From: Cyanidiococcus yangmingshanensis
Lineage: Eukaryota > Rhodophyta > Bangiophyceae > Cyanidiales > Cyanidiaceae
Assembly (NCBI GenBank): GCA_013995675.1
Contig: VWRR01000007.1
Span: 372,001 to 436,000 of the forward strand
DNA length: 64,000 bases
Direction of reading: 5' to 3'
Part shown: positions 63,539 to 64,000 of the stretch, piece after piece
Position numbering within the stretch: position 1 is the first letter of the stretch
Layout of the letters: every line of letters starts with the position of its first letter
Notes under the pieces: model-generated
Told to the model about the DNA's origin: nothing
Database searches by the model: none
The model's input: only the letters and a program-made list of their open reading frames with translations
Translations under genes and position numbers: made by a program

Positions 63539-63796
63539 ATGCGCTGTCGCGTGACTCGAGCGCGTCTGGTTACTGCATGGACATGGAATGCCAGCGACGA
63601 CACGTGCGGGATCTGCCGGCTACCTTTCGACGGAACCTGTAACGCGTGCAAGACACCTGGGGACGACTGCCCGTTGGCGCTGGGGCAGTGCACCCACGCT
63701 TTCCACCTCCACTGCATTTTAAAGTGGTTGTCCTCGGATACTTCACGGAACCACTGCCCGCTATGCCGCCAGGACTGGCAGTTCCAGCAGCGTTAG
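63539..63796 (+). CDS. APC11: Anaphase-promoting complex subunit 11 (RING-H2)
   Basis: From the ATG at 63539 an 85-residue protein, the typical APC11 length (frame open to a TTG 15 bp upstream). The full RING-H2 pattern is present: CGICRLPFDG, then CNACKTPGDDCPL, GQCTHAFHLHCILKWL and HCPLCRQDW. Metal-ligand spacing and the N-terminal hydrophobic TAWTW match APC11. It is the catalytic RING subunit of the anaphase-promoting complex, working with the cullin Apc2 and E2 enzymes to ubiquitinate securin and cyclins. Its 3' end overlaps the likely N-terminus of the next frame. Confidence 0.95.
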   Translation: MRCRVTRARLVTAWTWNASDDTCGICRLPFDGTCNACKTPGDDCPLALGQCTHAFHLHCILKWLSSDTSRNHCPLCRQDWQFQQR

Positions 63797-64000
63797 AAAC
63801 AGGGGCAGTATCTGAGCCTGTGCAAGCACCTCTGCGCAAACGCACCCGTCGTTCGGATCGAACGAGAGACCAGGCACGGAGTCTATCAATGTTAGACCGA
63901 TACGTTGCCCAGCGATACGTTTTATGGAGTCGTTACGATCTGGGCATCCAGATGACCTGGAACTCCTTTTACGAGGTAACTCCGGAGCCGATCTCCTTAC
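63763..64000 (+). CDS. TGS1: Trimethylguanosine synthase TGS1, N-terminal part, cut by window end
   Basis: A frame open to the window end encodes a basic stretch (PLRKRTRRSDRTRDQARS) and then the start of the TGS1 methyltransferase domain: YVAQRYVLWSRYDLGIQ and FYEVTPEPIS. These match the conserved KYWxQRYxLFSxxDxGI...VTPE block that precedes the SAM-binding region. TGS1 hypermethylates the 5' cap of snRNAs and snoRNAs. Two starts are possible. The ATG at 63763 (shown) lies inside APC11 in another frame. The ATG at 63889 lies downstream of it and begins MLDRYVAQRY. The remaining catalytic part lies beyond the window. Confidence 0.75.
   Translation, partial: MPPGLAVPAALETGAVSEPVQAPLRKRTRRSDRTRDQARSLSMLDRYVAQRYVLWSRYDLGIQMTWNSFYEVTPEPISL

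Noticed and set aside
1-64000. Nuclear tRNA genes, including split or permuted ones known from Cyanidioschyzon
   Set aside because: I looked for T-arm motifs (GGTTCGA-type) on both strands. The candidates, for example near 16970 and 40167, do not form a T-stem and mostly lie inside protein genes. A permuted tRNA could still be missed by eye.
1-64000. Retroelements, DNA transposons, virus-derived elements and CRISPR arrays
   Set aside because: No reverse transcriptase, transposase, integrase, capsid or Cas-like sequence, and no terminal or spaced repeats of the needed form, were seen.

Overview
This window looks like intron-poor, gene-dense nuclear DNA of a unicellular alga, most likely a cyanidiophycean red alga related to Cyanidioschyzon or Cyanidiococcus. 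That assignment is an inference from several signs. Base composition is roughly balanced and slightly GC-rich. Almost every recognisable gene is a single uninterrupted reading frame. A nuclear FtsZ of alpha-proteobacterial type with a presequence-like N-terminus is present, as expected for bacterial-type mitochondrial division. Plant-lineage genes are also present: a MAP3K-epsilon kinase, a SHAQKYF MYB, a carotenoid cleavage dioxygenase and a plant/bacterial MnmM-like methyltransferase. No ribosomal RNA, confident tRNA, CRISPR array, transposon or virus-derived element was seen.

Layout, left to right. 1-12 kb: a secreted glycoprotein, eIF5A, bifunctional RibD (riboflavin synthesis), a DUF1294 membrane protein, eIF3h, a four-helix membrane protein, the ribosome-biogenesis factor Cgr1 and a glyoxalase-fold (VOC) protein. 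12-24 kb: Spt16 of the FACT histone chaperone, ending one base from a convergent mitochondrial carrier, then a very large disordered Ser/Thr/Arg-rich protein that may be a nuclear-basket nucleoporin. 24-34 kb: mitochondrial FtsZ, a carotenoid cleavage dioxygenase, an AI-2E-family membrane protein, a broken-looking unrecognised gene abutting it, an F-box/propeller protein and TMEM208/Snd2. 35-44 kb: RAD52, TRAX, an MnmM-like methyltransferase, the SHAQKYF MYB and mitochondrial acyl carrier protein. 44-64 kb: a small unknown protein, a CDC25/ACR2-type phosphatase, a Neo1/ATP9-type P4 flippase, casein kinase 1, an O-methyltransferase, MAP3K-epsilon, proline iminopeptidase, APC11 and the start of trimethylguanosine synthase (TGS1).

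Genes sit on both strands as divergent or convergent neighbours. Divergent pairs share 0.15-1.7 kb upstream regions, and convergent pairs can end within 0-1 bp of each other. There is no operon logic; these are dispersed housekeeping genes for translation, chromatin, cell-cycle and organelle functions.

The most conspicuous structural feature is that at least eight long conserved genes (ribD, eIF3h, SPT16, the nucleoporin-like gene, the dioxygenase, the F-box gene, the MnmM-like gene and MAP3K-epsilon) are each open in two or more frames. Conserved protein sequence continues across single-base shifts. Several shifts lie in short homopolymers, which points first to uncorrected base insertions or deletions in the assembly. 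Several others are +1 shifts at non-homopolymer sites and deserve checking against reads. For these genes the coordinates give the whole locus.
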